Part shown: positions 63,353 through 64,000 of the stretch, piece by piece | How the letters are laid out: each line of letters starts with the position of its first letter | Numbering within the stretch: position 1 is the stretch's first letter | From: an uncultured Lachnospiraceae bacterium | Lineage (GTDB): Bacteria > Bacillota > Clostridia > Lachnospirales > Lachnospiraceae | DNA: 64,000 nucleotides | Reading direction: 5' to 3' | NCBI GenBank assembly: GCA_947632515.1 | Contig: CANRPO010000004.1 | Location: forward strand, 1 to 64,000 | Translations under genes and position numbers: made by a program | The notes under the pieces: model-generated | Database searches by the model: none | What the model saw: only the letters and a program-made list of their open reading frames with translations | What the model was told of the DNA's origin: nothing

Positions 63353-64000
63353 TTAACTTCTGATCTTGATATGCACTTCGCGCAGCTGCTGTTCCGTCAC
63401 GTCGTTCGGCGCGCCGCACATGAGATCCTGCGCCGTTCCGCTCATGGGGAAAGCGATGACCTCCCTGATATTTTCCTCATTTCTGAGCAGCATGATCATG
63501 CGGTCCACTCCGGGCGCCATACCCGCGTGCGGCGGCGCGCCGAACTGGAAAGCGTTATAGAGCGCGCCGAATTTATTTTTCAGCGTCTCCTCATCATAAC
63601 CCGCGATCTCAAAGGCCCTGACCATGATCTCCATGTCGTGGTTGCGGACCGCGCCCGAGGACAACTCTACGCCGTTGCACACTATATCGTACTGATAGGC
63701 GAGCACCTCCAGCGGATCTTTCGTGTTAAGCGCCTCCAGACCGCCCTGCGGCATGGAAAAGGGATTGTGCGTAAACCCGATCTGTTTCGTGTCGGGATCC
63801 AGCTCAAACATCGGGAAATCATTGACATAGCAGAAACGGTAAGCGTTCTTCTCGATCAGATCCAGTTTCCGTCCCAGCTCATTGCGGATCTGCCCCGCAT
63901 AGTACGCCGCTTTCTCTTCCTTGTCCGCGATAAAAAAGATCGTATCTCCCGCGGCAAGCTGTGCCAGCTGCGCCAGTTCTCCCTTTTTCTCCTCCGGGAT
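63353..64000 (-). CDS. aspS: Aspartyl-tRNA synthetase, C-terminal part (cut by window edge)
   Basis: 216 codons are in the window; the gene continues beyond 64000. The visible part has the end of the bacterial GAD insert (IFFIADKEEKAAYYAGQIR) and then the class II core: CYVNDFPMFE, HNPFSMPQ, VELSSGAVRNHD (motif region) and GAPPHAGMAPGVDRMIMLL (motif 3). It is of the bacterial long type. Its direct link to gatCAB suggests that it may be non-discriminating and feed Asp-tRNA(Asn), but this cannot be decided from the C-terminus. Confidence 0.95.
   Translation of the reverse strand: MPEEKKGELAQLAQLAAGDTIFFIADKEEKAAYYAGQIRNELGRKLDLIEKNAYRFCYVNDFPMFELDPDTKQIGFTHNPFSMPQGGLEALNTKDPLEVLAYQYDIVCNGVELSSGAVRNHDMEIMVRAFEIAGYDEETLKNKFGALYNAFQFGAPPHAGMAPGVDRMIMLLRNEENIREVIAFPMSGTAQDLMCGAPNDVTEQQLREVHIKIRS

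Overview
This window looks like a chromosomal segment of an anaerobic, butyrate-forming Clostridia, most likely Lachnospiraceae. The backbone is GC-rich and nearly all genes lie on the minus strand. It carries phosphate butyryltransferase and butyrate kinase, a GatCAB amidotransferase next to AspRS, secA-prfB with a programmed frameshift in prfB, separate AICAR transformylase and PurO-type IMP cyclohydrolase genes, and several small families I know from Lachnospiraceae. The species cannot be fixed from the window.

Layout. 1-74: end of a tRNA-Ser(UGA). 221-6907: a minus-strand run for tRNA t6A synthesis (tsaE, tsaB-rimI fusion, tsaD) with RNase Z, an IspD-P-loop kinase fusion and small proteins. 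6908-10075: an AT-rich island with an HsdS-like protein, an HsdM-like protein that has lost both methyltransferase motifs, and a DUF3800 protein. 10195-12611: a BlaI/BlaR1 pair with two operators. 12674-16537: a decaying peptide-export type ABC transporter (intact ATPase, broken permease) and a deleted two-component system. 16559-17991: an AbiE type IV toxin-antitoxin pair. 18028-24773: an amidohydrolase, two sugar-type ABC permeases with an HlyD-like adaptor, and a RibU-type transporter under an FMN riboswitch. 24822-27436: remnants of a surface-polymer locus, a 69-bp tandem-repeat coiled-coil gene and an XRE regulator. 27588-30309: a secreted CbiK-like chelatase under a cobalamin riboswitch, and a Cys-rich protein. 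30362-46575: housekeeping genes (tex, prfB, secA, ptb-buk, purine genes, guaB with a GGDEF-EAL protein). 46703-53931: a RADAR anti-phage operon (rdrA, rdrB, a membrane accessory and a new small ORF). 54177-60064: surface-modification genes, including an SGNH/MBOAT acylation pair next to a serine recombinase and an apparent invertible promoter. 60123-64000: gatB, gatA, gatC and the 3' part of aspS.

The most interesting points follow. First, the short segment between two inverted recombination-like sites at 57598-57632 and 57763-57786 holds a strong extended -10 promoter that now points away from the MBOAT/SGNH operon. Inversion would place it about 55 nt upstream of the MBOAT start and would also free a Shine-Dalgarno sequence that is now paired in a hairpin. 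Second, the RADAR deaminase reading frame is continuous except for one in-frame TGA, and the operon begins with an undescribed 68-codon ORF. Third, there is an HsdS/pseudo-HsdM/DUF3800 operon with its own promoter. Fourth, two families of structured ~110-133 bp repeats occur, three copies of one and two of the other; copies have landed in or next to genes and one has helped break a permease.
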